Shown: in pieces, positions 37,406 to 46,198 of the stretch | Position numbering within the stretch: position 1 is the stretch's first letter | Layout of the letters: each line of letters begins with the position of its first letter | DNA from: Lachnospiraceae bacterium | GTDB taxonomy: Bacteria > Bacillota > Clostridia > Lachnospirales > Lachnospiraceae | Direction: 5' to 3' | Length of the DNA: 64,000 bases | Assembly (NCBI GenBank): GCA_910574805.1 | Contig: CAJTCV010000001.1 | Location: 310,001 to 374,000 of the forward strand | The notes under the pieces: model-generated | The model's database searches: none | Told to the model about the DNA's origin: nothing | Seen by the model: the letters and a program-made list of their open reading frames with translations, nothing else | Program-made: the position numbers and the translations under genes

Positions 37406-38599
37406 TTATTTTGTCAGTCTCAGAGTCTCTCTTGCGATCGCAAGCTCTTCGTTGGTGGGGATCAGCATGACTTTTACTTTGGAATCTGCAGCAGAAATTA
37501 CTCTTCTCTCACCGCGGACGTTATTTGCCTCGTCATCGATCTTCACTCCAAGGTAGCCCAGATATTCGCAGATTGCTTTTCTGGTCTTGATATCGTTCTC
37601 GCCTACGCCGGCGGTAAACGCGATGGCATCCACACCATTCATGGCTGCAGTATAAGCGCCAATGTATTTCACTACACGGTAGATGAATGCTTCCAGTGCT
37701 GCAGCCGCTCTCTCGTTGCCGGCTGCCCGTGCAGCTTCGATGTCACGGAAATCGCTGGATACTCCGCTGATGCCCAGCACGCCGGACTTCTTGTTCAGGA
37801 TATTCAGCATCTCATTGATATCAATTCCCTCTTTGTTACAGATGAACTGGCAGACAGCCGGATCGATATCACCGCTTCTGGTGCCCATGATCAGGCCCTC
37901 CAGCGGGGTCAGTCCCATACTGGTATCCACACATTTGCCGCCGATGGAAGCGGAGATGCTGGCGCCGTTGCCCAGATGACATACGATCACCTTTGCCTTC
38001 TCGGGATCCAGTCCTCCGAACTTGATCGCCTCACCGGATACGAACATATGACTGGTACCGTGGAAGCCGTATCTGCGGATCTCATATTTCTCAAAATACT
38101 CGTACGGAATCGCATAGAGATATGCCTTTTCCGGCATGGACATACCAAAGCCGGTATCCCACACTGCCACATTCTTCTTGCCCGGCATAACTGCTTCGCA
38201 TGCCTCGATACCCATCAGGTTCGCCGGATTGTGCAGCGGTCCAAGGTCGAAGCACTCTCTGACTACCTGCTTCACATCCTCGTCCACAACGATGGATTCG
38301 CAGTATTTGGTTCCTGCATGAAGGACGCGGTGACCCACTGCAGCGATCTCGTCGGTACTCTTTACCACGCCGTGCTCCGGATCCTGAAGCGCATCCAGTA
38401 CCAGTCCGATGGCTACCTTGTGATCCGGCATGGGCTGCTCTGTCACATATTTATCCTTGCCTGTGGGCTGATGCGTCAGAACAGAGCCTTCGATACCGAT
38501 CCTCTCGCACAGACCTTTTGCCACTACACTCTCATCGGTCATATCGATCAGCTGATATTTCAGAGAAGAGCTTCCGCAGTTGATGACTAAAATTTTCAT
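37406..38599 (-). CDS. ackA: Acetate kinase
   Basis: 397 residues, typical length. Makes ATP and acetate from acetyl phosphate at the end of fermentation. It has the ASKHA fold with the N-terminal VINCGSSSLKYQLI, the central GFHGTSH and HLGNGAS motifs and the C-terminal FTAGVGEND. It lies 38 bases after pduL, which would supply acetyl phosphate, and ends at a strong terminator. Confidence 0.97.
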   Translation of the reverse strand: MKILVINCGSSSLKYQLIDMTDESVVAKGLCERIGIEGSVLTHQPTGKDKYVTEQPMPDHKVAIGLVLDALQDPEHGVVKSTDEIAAVGHRVLHAGTKYCESIVVDEDVKQVVRECFDLGPLHNPANLMGIEACEAVMPGKKNVAVWDTGFGMSMPEKAYLYAIPYEYFEKYEIRRYGFHGTSHMFVSGEAIKFGGLDPEKAKVIVCHLGNGASISASIGGKCVDTSMGLTPLEGLIMGTRSGDIDPAVCQFICNKEGIDINEMLNILNKKSGVLGISGVSSDFRDIEAARAAGNERAAAALEAFIYRVVKYIGAYTAAMNGVDAIAFTAGVGENDIKTRKAICEYLGYLGVKIDDEANNVRGERRVISAADSKVKVMLIPTNEELAIARETLRLTK

Positions 38600-38637
38600 A
38601 CTTATTCTCCTGTCAAAATTCCTGATGTTTTCCGTAA

Positions 38638-39204
38638 TTATTTAACGATCTCGCCGTATACTTCTCTTCCGCAGCCTGCCGCGTTGGACTCATCGGTGTC
38701 GATGTGCATTGCCAGAGCGAATTTCGGGCTCACACGTACTACCACATCGCCAAATACCAGGCTTCTGCCGTCAGTATCGATCTTCACGGATACCACATCC
38801 TTGTCCTTGACTCCGAGCTTCTCTGCGTCTTCCGGCGTCGCATGGATGTGACGCTTCGCAGCGATCACGCCCTCTTTCAGCTCTACTTCGCCGCAGGGTC
38901 CTACCAGTTTGCATGCGCCGCTGCCTGCCACGTCGCCGGACTCGCGAACGGGTGCATCCACGCCGATGGAACGTGCGTCCGTCAGAGAGATCTCCACCTG
39001 GCTTGCGGGGCGGACCGGTCCAAGGATCGAAGCAGCCATCTCCTTTTTGCTGCCTACGATGGTAACCTTCTCATTGCATGCATACTGTCCCGGCTGGGAG
39101 AGATCCTTCTTCTTGGTCAGCTCATAGCCCTTGCCGAATAAGATCTCCAGATCCTCCTGAGATACATGCACATGGCGAGCCGATGTCTCAACGATAAAAT
39201 TCAT
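38638..39204 (-). CDS. pduL: PduL-type phosphotransacylase
   Basis: 188 residues. Converts acetyl-CoA (or propionyl-CoA) and phosphate to the acyl phosphate. It has the zinc-site histidines in SARHVHVS (residues 8-15) and AAKRHIHATPEDAEKLGV, and the two-beta-barrel layout of PduL. No N-terminal microcompartment-targeting peptide is visible, so it is a cytosolic housekeeping form in place of Pta. It pairs with ackA in an operon for acetate and ATP production. AAGGAGAAGG precedes the ATG. Confidence 0.94.
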   Translation of the reverse strand: MNFIVETSARHVHVSQEDLEILFGKGYELTKKKDLSQPGQYACNEKVTIVGSKKEMAASILGPVRPASQVEISLTDARSIGVDAPVRESGDVAGSGACKLVGPCGEVELKEGVIAAKRHIHATPEDAEKLGVKDKDVVSVKIDTDGRSLVFGDVVVRVSPKFALAMHIDTDESNAAGCGREVYGEIVK

Positions 39205-39270
39205 ATCATCCTTCTCCTTTTCTTGTATATAGTCGTAATGCTGTAACAGCTTTACTTTCTGAAATAATGT

Positions 39271-40326
39271 TTATCCCTGGATCTCCGATACCAGGATACA
39301 GTTGGGCGTCTCCACCTTGATGGGCCTGCCCCACATGCTGAAATATTTCTCTTCATAATTAATACGGAAGATCGTCATGGAATTGGTCTCATGGTTCAGC
39401 GACATAAAATGGCGATGGTCCGGGAAGAAATCTCCCGCCTTCGGGTAGTCCCCGCTGATGGGAAGGATACAGATCTTCTCCAGCATACCCGTCTCATTGT
39501 CCACCTTGAAAATGCCCATGGTATTGTCTCCGGCGTTGGAACAGAGCACATATTTCCAGTCTTTGCTGAAGCGCAGAACACAGGCAGCGCTCACCTGAGA
39601 ATGGTATTTGCTCCTGGTGGGCATGGTCTGCACCAGTTCAAATACCGGGCCTTTGGACGAATCCCGGTAGGAGTAGACACTGATATAATTCTTCAGCTCG
39701 CAGATCAGATAGGCAAATCTTCCGTCCGGACTGAACTTGATAATGCGCGGTGCGCTCTCCTGCTCGCAGCGCAGGATATCGATAAGTTTGATCCTGCCGG
39801 TTTCCCGATCGAATTTATAGATCTTCACCTGATCCACGCCCAGATCCACTGCACACAGATATTTCTGGTCAGGCGTAATGTTTACGCAGTTTACATGGGG
39901 ACGGAAATTCCGCTCCGCCACGCTGCCAAGTCCTTTATGAAAGATCTCATCCGTCATCTCACCGATGGTTCCGTCTTCGTTCAGCCGCATAACCGTCACC
40001 TTGCCGTCATGCCAGCCGCCCACGAATAAGAACCTGTCTTCCCTGTCCGTAGACAGATAACAGCCTCTCATCCCCCGGATGGATGCACTGTTCATAGGAT
40101 CCAGATCTCCGTCCGGAAGAATCCGGAAGGACTGGACTCCTTCATCCGAGATCGAGTACAGATATTTCTCGTTATGTGATTTCTTTATGTAGGAAGGATT
40201 ATTGATGGGAACGACTTTACGCTCCACAGCCCTTCCATTCTCCACATCCAGATCATAGATATGGATGCCCTTGCTGCTTCCGTGGGTATAGGTCCCCACA
40301 TATGCCACGTATTTCTTCTGGTCCAT
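39271..40326 (-). CDS. Lactonase-family seven-bladed propeller protein
   Basis: 351 residues with the lactonase/6-phosphogluconolactonase (Pgl-type) propeller pattern: VAYVGTYTHGSSKGIHIYDL at the start, NPSYIKKSHNEKYLYSIS and repeated blades ending in KFSPDGRFAYLI. No signal peptide, so cytoplasmic. If active it would open 6-phosphogluconolactone, but many family members have other or unknown substrates. It lies 66 bases upstream of pduL on the same strand and may be co-transcribed. Confidence 0.82.
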   Translation of the reverse strand: MDQKKYVAYVGTYTHGSSKGIHIYDLDVENGRAVERKVVPINNPSYIKKSHNEKYLYSISDEGVQSFRILPDGDLDPMNSASIRGMRGCYLSTDREDRFLFVGGWHDGKVTVMRLNEDGTIGEMTDEIFHKGLGSVAERNFRPHVNCVNITPDQKYLCAVDLGVDQVKIYKFDRETGRIKLIDILRCEQESAPRIIKFSPDGRFAYLICELKNYISVYSYRDSSKGPVFELVQTMPTRSKYHSQVSAACVLRFSKDWKYVLCSNAGDNTMGIFKVDNETGMLEKICILPISGDYPKAGDFFPDHRHFMSLNHETNSMTIFRINYEEKYFSMWGRPIKVETPNCILVSEIQG

Positions 40327-40396
40327 CGAAAAGATACTCCTCTCATGAAAGTCCTGCTCACAGCTATAAAAATTTTACCACAAATGTGGATATTTG

Positions 40397-41689
40397 TTAA
40401 TACTTTTCTTTTGTTTTTTCAAAATATCTGTGCATAATATCCAACGTACGGCAGATATCCTCTTCCGTATGCGCCAGAGAGAGGAACATGGCCTCAAATT
40501 GAGACGGCGCAATGTAAATCCCGTGTTCCAGCATATGGCGGAAATATCCGCCGAATGCCTTCGTATCCGAACGCTTTGCGCCGGTATAGTCCGCCACCGG
40601 CCCCGGCGTAAAGAACATGCAGCCCAGAGATCCGGCGGCATTCACCGTATATGCAAGTCCCAGATCCCGGCACATGGACCTCATGCCGCCGTAGAGCTGT
40701 TCTCCCTTCTCTTCCAGCATGGCGTACACCTCCGGATGCTCCTTCAGGTATGAAAGCTGTGCGATGCCTGCCGCCATTGCCACAGGATTGCCGCTCAGTG
40801 TTCCCGCCTGATAGACGCTGCCCACCGGAGCGACCACTTCCATGATCTCCCGTTTCCCCCCATACGCTCCCACCGGCATGCCGCCGCCGATGATCTTGCC
40901 GTAGGTGGTCAGATCCGCCTGGACACCGAAATATTCCTGCGCCCCGGCCTGTGCCAGACGAAAACCGGTGATGACCTCATCGAAGATCAGCACGCTCCCA
41001 TTTTCCGTGCACAGCTCCCGGAGCCTCTGCAGAAAACCGTCCTCCGGAAGAACCACGCCCATATTGGCGCCCACCGGCTCGATGATCACCGCAGCAATCT
41101 CCGCCCCGAACGCGTCAAACAGCTTCTCCACGCCCTCCGTATCATTATAGACCGCCAGAAGCGTGTCCTGCGTGCAGCCCTCCGGCACGCCGGAGCTGTC
41201 CGGCACACCCGCCGTCATGACGCCGGAGCCCGCCTTCACCAGCATGGCATCGCTGTGCCCGTGGTAGCAGCCTTCAAATTTTATGATTTTGTCCCTGCCG
41301 GTATAGCCCCGCGCCGCACGGACCGCACTCATGACAGCCTCCGTGCCCGAATTTACCATGCGGACCATCTCCACCGAGGGGACCATGCTGCAGATCAGCT
41401 GCGCCATATCCACTTCCGCTTCTGTGGCCGCGCCGAAGCTCAGGCCCTTCCTGCAGGCTTCCTCCACCTTCTCCAGTACCTCTTCCCGGGCGTGTCCCAG
41501 GATCATGGGCCCCCAGGAACCGATATAATCCAGATAGCGGTTCCCGTCCACATCCGTCAGATAAGCGCCTTTGGCCGAAGCAATGAACCGGGGCGTCATC
41601 CCCACGGATCCAAAAGCGCGCACCGGGGAATTCACGCCGCCCGGTATCTGTTTCACAGCCTCCTGAAAAAGACTCTCCGATCTGGTCAT
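40397..41689 (-). CDS. hemL: Glutamate-1-semialdehyde 2,1-aminomutase
   Basis: 430 residues. PLP enzyme making 5-aminolevulinate from glutamate-1-semialdehyde. The PLP lysine motif TYGKIIGGGMPVGAYGG and the FDEVITGFR segment are clear; the start PGGVNSPVRAFGSVG is typical. Its ATG abuts the stop of hemB. With hemB and the siroheme enzyme it feeds tetrapyrrole synthesis, probably for corrinoids or siroheme rather than haem. Confidence 0.97.
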   Translation of the reverse strand: MTRSESLFQEAVKQIPGGVNSPVRAFGSVGMTPRFIASAKGAYLTDVDGNRYLDYIGSWGPMILGHAREEVLEKVEEACRKGLSFGAATEAEVDMAQLICSMVPSVEMVRMVNSGTEAVMSAVRAARGYTGRDKIIKFEGCYHGHSDAMLVKAGSGVMTAGVPDSSGVPEGCTQDTLLAVYNDTEGVEKLFDAFGAEIAAVIIEPVGANMGVVLPEDGFLQRLRELCTENGSVLIFDEVITGFRLAQAGAQEYFGVQADLTTYGKIIGGGMPVGAYGGKREIMEVVAPVGSVYQAGTLSGNPVAMAAGIAQLSYLKEHPEVYAMLEEKGEQLYGGMRSMCRDLGLAYTVNAAGSLGCMFFTPGPVADYTGAKRSDTKAFGGYFRHMLEHGIYIAPSQFEAMFLSLAHTEEDICRTLDIMHRYFEKTKEKY

Positions 41690-42672
41690 CAGCCAATCCT
41701 CCCTTCGTCCATATAATGAGCGATCTCTCCGGCATGATAGCTCATATAGATATCCACGCCTGCCCGATATGCACAGGCCGCCATCTCGCAGAGAATCGCC
41801 GCCTCATCCACATATCCGAGCTTCGCGCCCGCCTTCACCATGGCATACTCTCCGCTGACGCTGTAGGCCGCCATGGGCACATCCGTGGCATCCTTGATCT
41901 CCCGCACCATATCCAGATAGGACATGGCCGGCTTCACCATGATGATATCCGCGCCTTCCTCGATGTCCAGAAGTGCTTCCTTCATGCCCTCTCTGCGGTT
42001 GTGATAATCCATCTGGTAGCTTCTGCGGTCTCCAAAAGCCGGAGCGCTCCCCGCCGCATCCCGGAACGGTCCGTAGAATGCCGAAGCATATTTCACCGCA
42101 TAGGACATAATCGGCGTGGTCAGAAAGCCGTTTTGATCCAGTCCTTCCCGGATCGCCGCGATATGGCCGTCCATCATGTCGGAGGGCGCCACCATATCCG
42201 CTCCCGCCTGCACCTGGGAGACTGCGATCTTCGCCAGCTTCTCCAGAGTCAGGTCATTGTCCACATATTCCCCCTTCAGGATCCCGCAGTGTCCGTGGCT
42301 GGTGTACTCGCACATGCACACATCCCCGATGTAAAACAGATCCGGGACTTCCTTTTTCGCCCTCTCCAGAGCTCTCTGAATAATCCCGTCGCAGGCGTAA
42401 GCGCCACTCCCCGTCTCATCCTTGTGATCCGGGATTCCGAACAGCATGACGCTGCCCACCCCCGCATCCGCCATCTCATTCAGAATCTCCGGCATCCGGT
42501 CCACGCTGTAGCGAAACTGCCCGGGCATGGTGGGGATCTCTTCCTTTATGTTCTCTCCCTCTCTCACAAACATGGGATATACAAGGGAACTCTTATCCAT
42601 ACGTGTCTCACGTACCATCTTCCGAAGCTTCGCCGTTGTCCGAAGCCGTCTTGGTCTGATCGTCAAATCCAT
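41689..42672 (-). CDS. hemB: Porphobilinogen synthase
   Basis: 327 residues. Joins two 5-aminolevulinate molecules. It has the catalytic lysine in IIMVKPAMSYL (about residue 245), the second lysine in KYASAFYGPFRDA, and the zinc-site cysteines in DVCMCEYTSHGHCG. Its start lies within the 3' end of the siroheme gene (about 65-base overlap) and its stop touches hemL. Confidence 0.97.
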   Translation of the reverse strand: MDLTIRPRRLRTTAKLRKMVRETRMDKSSLVYPMFVREGENIKEEIPTMPGQFRYSVDRMPEILNEMADAGVGSVMLFGIPDHKDETGSGAYACDGIIQRALERAKKEVPDLFYIGDVCMCEYTSHGHCGILKGEYVDNDLTLEKLAKIAVSQVQAGADMVAPSDMMDGHIAAIREGLDQNGFLTTPIMSYAVKYASAFYGPFRDAAGSAPAFGDRRSYQMDYHNRREGMKEALLDIEEGADIIMVKPAMSYLDMVREIKDATDVPMAAYSVSGEYAMVKAGAKLGYVDEAAILCEMAACAYRAGVDIYMSYHAGEIAHYMDEGRIG

Positions 42673-43126
42673 CTTCTTCTACCTCTTTTCGTATTCTGTC
42701 TGTCCATCTCTTCGCAAGGTGATGATCCTGTCCCCCGGCGTTGACGCCGATCACCAGATCGCCCTTTGAAGCGATTCCCGGAAAATGAAAGTCACAAAGA
42801 CTCTGGTCACTGCACGCATTGACCAGGATTCCCTTTCGCCTGCACTCCTCACAGATCGTCTCATTGACAGCCGGATCGTCTGTGGCGGCCAGCACCAGGA
42901 ACGTCTCCAGCCCGATGCTTCCAGCCTCATACCGCTCCCTCTGAAGGGAAAGCCGCCCTTCCAGAGCCGCCTTCTGAAGCTGTGCCGTGACCCTCGGCGC
43001 ATGGACCGTCAGACGCGGGGAAAAGGGCAGCAGCGTCTCCACCCGCCTGGATGCGATCCTGCCGCCCCCGTACACATGGATCTCTCTGTCTGCCAGATCC
43101 AGAAATATCGGAAATCTCTTTGCCAT
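42608..43126 (-). CDS. Precorrin-2 dehydrogenase (siroheme synthase N-terminal type)
   Basis: 172 residues from ATG 43126 (GGAGGAGG four bases upstream). NAD-dependent oxidation of precorrin-2 to sirohydrochlorin; the fold starts FPIFLDLADREIHVYGGGRIASRR with the Rossmann glycines, followed by FLVLAATDDPAVNETI and NACSDQSLCDFHFPG. It corresponds to the stand-alone Met8/CysG N-terminal module. The acidic C-terminal tail overlaps hemB. First gene of a three-gene tetrapyrrole operon; hemA, hemC and hemD are not in the window. Confidence 0.88.
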   Translation of the reverse strand: MAKRFPIFLDLADREIHVYGGGRIASRRVETLLPFSPRLTVHAPRVTAQLQKAALEGRLSLQRERYEAGSIGLETFLVLAATDDPAVNETICEECRRKGILVNACSDQSLCDFHFPGIASKGDLVIGVNAGGQDHHLAKRWTDRIRKEVEEDGFDDQTKTASDNGEASEDGT

Positions 43127-43249
43127 CCTTCCTCCTCCATAACATTCCTCCGGTCCCTTCCTGTACCTCATTTCCCGGACAGATCTTTTCATCATTTTTC
43201 ATTATACACCTTATGGCCTCATTTGATAATCACCAAATATCATCAAAAC

Positions 43250-43306
43250 AAAAAAAGATCCTGCTGTAAGTCTGTCAGCTCTCGCTTTCTTCCCTACAGC
43301 AGGATC
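43250..43306 (-). terminator. Terminator of the 17-kb surface-polymer operon
   Basis: On the minus strand a perfect 12-bp stem GATCCTGCTGTA/TACAGCAGGATC (arms 43295-43306 and 43257-43268) with a 26-base loop is followed by seven T. It lies ten bases beyond the dehydrogenase stop. Confidence 0.92.
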
Positions 43307-43315
43307 ATTGACGGA

Positions 43316-44365
43316 TCACTCAAAAATCCCCATCACTTTTATATAGTCCTCTGTCCTGTCTCTCATGATCTCAACTCCTCTTCCCAGCTCTCCCAGCGAT
43401 AACCGGTGCGTGATCAGCTCTGCCGGCCGGACCCGCTTCTCCGCCAGCCGTTTCAGGGCATAATTCCAGTCATCCTCCGCCTCCCTGAGAAAAGATGAAT
43501 TCCACGAACCCGTGACCGTCAGCTGATTTCTCAGGATCTTCCAGTAGACCTCTCTGGAAAGCCCCATATCCGTAAAGGGATTTCCCACCAGCACCACCTT
43601 CCCGAAAGGGGCCGTACTCTGTATCGCCAGAGCATAAGTCTCGTTCCTTCCCACGCACTCAAAGAAAAGATCCCCGCCACGCCCGTCTGTATGGTCCAGA
43701 ATCCATCCGGCGGCATCTTCTCTCCCGCTGTCACAGTAAGAATCAGCCGGCAGCCCCAGCTTCCGGACCGCCTGCCTCTGGGCCTCTTTTCTGCCGATCA
43801 CCAGAAGTCTCCTGACCCCTGCCTCCAGAAGAACCATCGCCAGCAGCAGCCCGACCGTGCCGGCCCCGCATATGACTGCCGTATCTTCTGCAGACAGGCC
43901 GCCCCGCCTCATGGCATGGACCGCCACCGCCAGAGGCTCCAGCATGGCTGCTTCCTCAAAGGCAATACGGTCCGGCAAAGGCAGCAGATTCCCTGTGGGA
44001 ACGGTTACATATTCCGCAAAAGCGCCGTCTCTCCGGGACCCGATATAGCTGTAATTCCGGCACATCTCATAATATCCCCTACGACAGGTCATGCAGCTGC
44101 CGCAGGGGATCAGCGGATAGATACCGGCCCGCCGCCCAAGCCAGGACGCATCTGCAGCATCCCCCACCTCCGCCACCACCCCGGAAAATTCATGCCCCGG
44201 GATCAGAGGATGGGACCAGGCACCGTTCTGACAGATCCGCGGGATATCCGATCCGCAGATGCCCGCCGCCTTCACCCGGATCAGGACCTCGCCCTTTGCG
44301 GGCACCGGCTTTTCCACTTCCTCCGGACGCAGATCCCCGATGCCGTGTAACACCCATGCTTTCAT
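43316..44365 (-). CDS. Zinc-dependent medium-chain polyol dehydrogenase (TarJ-like)
   Basis: 349 residues. MDR fold with catalytic zinc ligands in GICGSD and GHEFSG, the structural zinc cluster CGSCMTCRRGYYEMC and the Rossmann motif GAGTVGLLLA. It overlaps the CDP-transferase gene by four bases. TarJ in wall-teichoic-acid loci is the same kind of enzyme and reduces ribulose-5-phosphate to ribitol-5-phosphate; pneumococcal homologues make arabinitol phosphate. I infer a pentitol-phosphate dehydrogenase from this pairing. Last gene of the operon. Confidence 0.82.
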   Translation of the reverse strand: MKAWVLHGIGDLRPEEVEKPVPAKGEVLIRVKAAGICGSDIPRICQNGAWSHPLIPGHEFSGVVAEVGDAADASWLGRRAGIYPLIPCGSCMTCRRGYYEMCRNYSYIGSRRDGAFAEYVTVPTGNLLPLPDRIAFEEAAMLEPLAVAVHAMRRGGLSAEDTAVICGAGTVGLLLAMVLLEAGVRRLLVIGRKEAQRQAVRKLGLPADSYCDSGREDAAGWILDHTDGRGGDLFFECVGRNETYALAIQSTAPFGKVVLVGNPFTDMGLSREVYWKILRNQLTVTGSWNSSFLREAEDDWNYALKRLAEKRVRPAELITHRLSLGELGRGVEIMRDRTEDYIKVMGIFE

Positions 44366-45114
44366 GGAGCTCTCCTTTCCGCTCTCCCGGCCGCCGCCGG
44401 TCCCTCTCTCTGCGATTCTCTCTCTTCCACCAGACGGCAGAACCGTTCCAGATCCTCTCTGGTCGTGATCTTAAAATTCCCCTCGTCTCCCGGGATCATG
44501 ACGATATCCATCCCGTCCAGAACTGCCGGCTCTGCAGACCCGTTGATGGACAGGATCCGGTCAGGCAGAAGCTTCCGGCTGGCCTCATAATATCTGCCGA
44601 GCCGGAACACCTCCGGCGCCTGCCCTGCATAGACGGTCCTGCGGTCCAGAAGCGCCGCCACGCTCCTGCCGCCGTCCACACTCGTATAGACCGTATCCTT
44701 CATGGGAAGAACCGGCATCAGCCCGTCATGGCCTCTTACCCCGTCCAGGCAGTCTGTGATCTGCTTCGGCGACAGCAGCGGTCTTGCCGCATCATGAATA
44801 AACACATAATCCCCGTCTCCGGCACAGGTCCGGATGTCTTCCAGTCCGTGCAGGATGGACAGCTGGCGATTCTTCCCGGGCTTCGAAAAGCCCCGGAACC
44901 GCTTCTCTCTGTCCGCCCTGTGAAGCCATTCCAGAATAAATTCCTGCCAGGCCGGAGCCGCGACGATATGGACCGCATCGATGCGGTCATGCGCACATAA
45001 GGTCTCCAGACAGTAAAAGAAGACCGGCCTGCCCCCCACTTTCACATATTGTTTCGGAATATCTATCCCAAGCCTCGTACCCACTCCGCCGGACAGCAGC
45101 AATGCAATGTTCAA
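44362..45114 (-). CDS. IspD/TarI-family cytidylyltransferase
   Basis: 250 residues. Nucleotide-binding start LLSGGVGTRLGIDIPKQYVK, the catalytic FIHDAARPL segment and the later APEVFRLG. The family attaches CMP to a polyol phosphate (ribitol-5-phosphate in TarI, methylerythritol phosphate in IspD). Adjacent dehydrogenase and pentulose epimerase genes argue for a CDP-pentitol rather than the isoprenoid role. It overlaps the dehydrogenase by four bases and starts 15 bases after the epimerase stop. Confidence 0.85.
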   Translation of the reverse strand: MNIALLLSGGVGTRLGIDIPKQYVKVGGRPVFFYCLETLCAHDRIDAVHIVAAPAWQEFILEWLHRADREKRFRGFSKPGKNRQLSILHGLEDIRTCAGDGDYVFIHDAARPLLSPKQITDCLDGVRGHDGLMPVLPMKDTVYTSVDGGRSVAALLDRRTVYAGQAPEVFRLGRYYEASRKLLPDRILSINGSAEPAVLDGMDIVMIPGDEGNFKITTREDLERFCRLVEERESQREGPAAAGRAERRAP

Positions 45115-45129
45115 GATCTACTCCTTCTC

Positions 45130-45813
45130 CTAAAACCGCAGTTCCCGAATCGCCTGCAGTGTCTCGCCGTAGGATCTGTCCCGTCCAAACAGAAGCGTCG
45201 TCCCCAGTACAAATCCTTTTACCCCTTTCGGCGCATATTCCAGGATCTTGTCCGCACTGCAGGCCCCGTCCCAGTAGAGTTCAAAATCCATATCATCCTT
45301 CAGAGACAGTAGTCTGGTAATCTTCTTACCCACATAAGGAAGATACATCTGTCCGGCATTCCCCGGATTCACGGACATGACCAGCACCTTCTTCACAATG
45401 CGCAGCATCTCCATCACGGTCTCCACGGAAGTACCCGGATTGACCGCAATCCCCGGCACCATGCCCGCATCTATGATGCTCTGCAGCGTCGTAGACGGAT
45501 GGTATTCCGCTTCTGGATGGATATAGACCGTGTCCCCCTTCCGCAGACAGCCAAGAAACAGACCGATCCGGTTGTTGGGGTGTTCTATCATCAGATGCAC
45601 ATCCAGAGGTTTCGCCGTGGCGCAGGCTATGTATCTCAGGTCGTTTAAAGACATGGCAAAATTCGGAACATAGCGCCCGTCCATGATATCAATATGGAAA
45701 GAGTCGATGCCGCCCTCTTCCAGTTCCTTCACTTCCCGTTCCAGATGTCCGTAGTCGGCGCACATCATGGAGGCCATGAGATCAAATTGCATACTGTCCA
45801 TTCCCTTTCCCAT
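45130..45813 (-). CDS. Ribulose-phosphate 3-epimerase homologue
   Basis: 227 residues of TIM-barrel type. It has HIDIMDGRYVPNFAMS with the first catalytic Asp, DVHLMIEHP, and a modified MSVNPGNAGQ (usually NPGFGGQ). The second catalytic Asp is in YWDGAC (usually VDGG), so both acids remain. It would interconvert ribulose-5- and xylulose-5-phosphate. Location between a HAD phosphatase and the CDP-transferase suggests a dedicated, not housekeeping, role in polymer precursor supply. Confidence 0.83.
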   Translation of the reverse strand: MGKGMDSMQFDLMASMMCADYGHLEREVKELEEGGIDSFHIDIMDGRYVPNFAMSLNDLRYIACATAKPLDVHLMIEHPNNRIGLFLGCLRKGDTVYIHPEAEYHPSTTLQSIIDAGMVPGIAVNPGTSVETVMEMLRIVKKVLVMSVNPGNAGQMYLPYVGKKITRLLSLKDDMDFELYWDGACSADKILEYAPKGVKGFVLGTTLLFGRDRSYGETLQAIRELRF

Positions 45814-45826
45814 ATGATACCATTTC

Positions 45827-46198
45827 CTATGTTTCTCTTATAATCACCGGCAGCTCGAACCGGTCTCTTGTACAGTTGACCGCAACCGCCATACGGATCC
45901 CCGACGGCTTCCGGTCGTTCACCACAATACGTTCTCCCACAGGCATATCAAAAAGTACTGCATCATATCTTATGCCGTTTTCATCCAGAAACCTGACCGT
46001 CGATGTTTTGTATGTTTCTTTCCTTGATGTCAGGATCAGGATTCTGTCCTCCGGGGGAAGTCCGCCCATATATTCTTTCACACCATCCAGAAGTGTATCG
46101 GCTCCATCCAGCAGGTAACCATTATGTTTTACCAAAGTTCCGTCAAGATCAAAAATCCACGTCTTTGGAAGCGTGGACAGAATCATCTTCTCAACCAT
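45827..46198 (-). CDS. Small HAD-superfamily phosphatase
   Basis: 123 residues. It has the HAD motifs: WIFDLDGTLVKHNG (nucleophile Asp), the Thr/Ser motif LTSRK and the acidic NDRKPSG. There is almost no cap domain, so it could act on large or polymeric phosphoesters. Its first codons overlap the 3' end of the GT-B-like gene by 16 bases. In the operon it may dephosphorylate a polyol or sugar phosphate. Confidence 0.75.
   Translation of the reverse strand: MVEKMILSTLPKTWIFDLDGTLVKHNGYLLDGADTLLDGVKEYMGGLPPEDRILILTSRKETYKTSTVRFLDENGIRYDAVLFDMPVGERIVVNDRKPSGIRMAVAVNCTRDRFELPVIIRET

Noticed and set aside
44362-45114. IspD of the isoprenoid pathway
   Set aside because: Overlap with a TarJ-like dehydrogenase and linkage to the polymer operon favour a CDP-pentitol role, although sequence alone does not exclude IspD.
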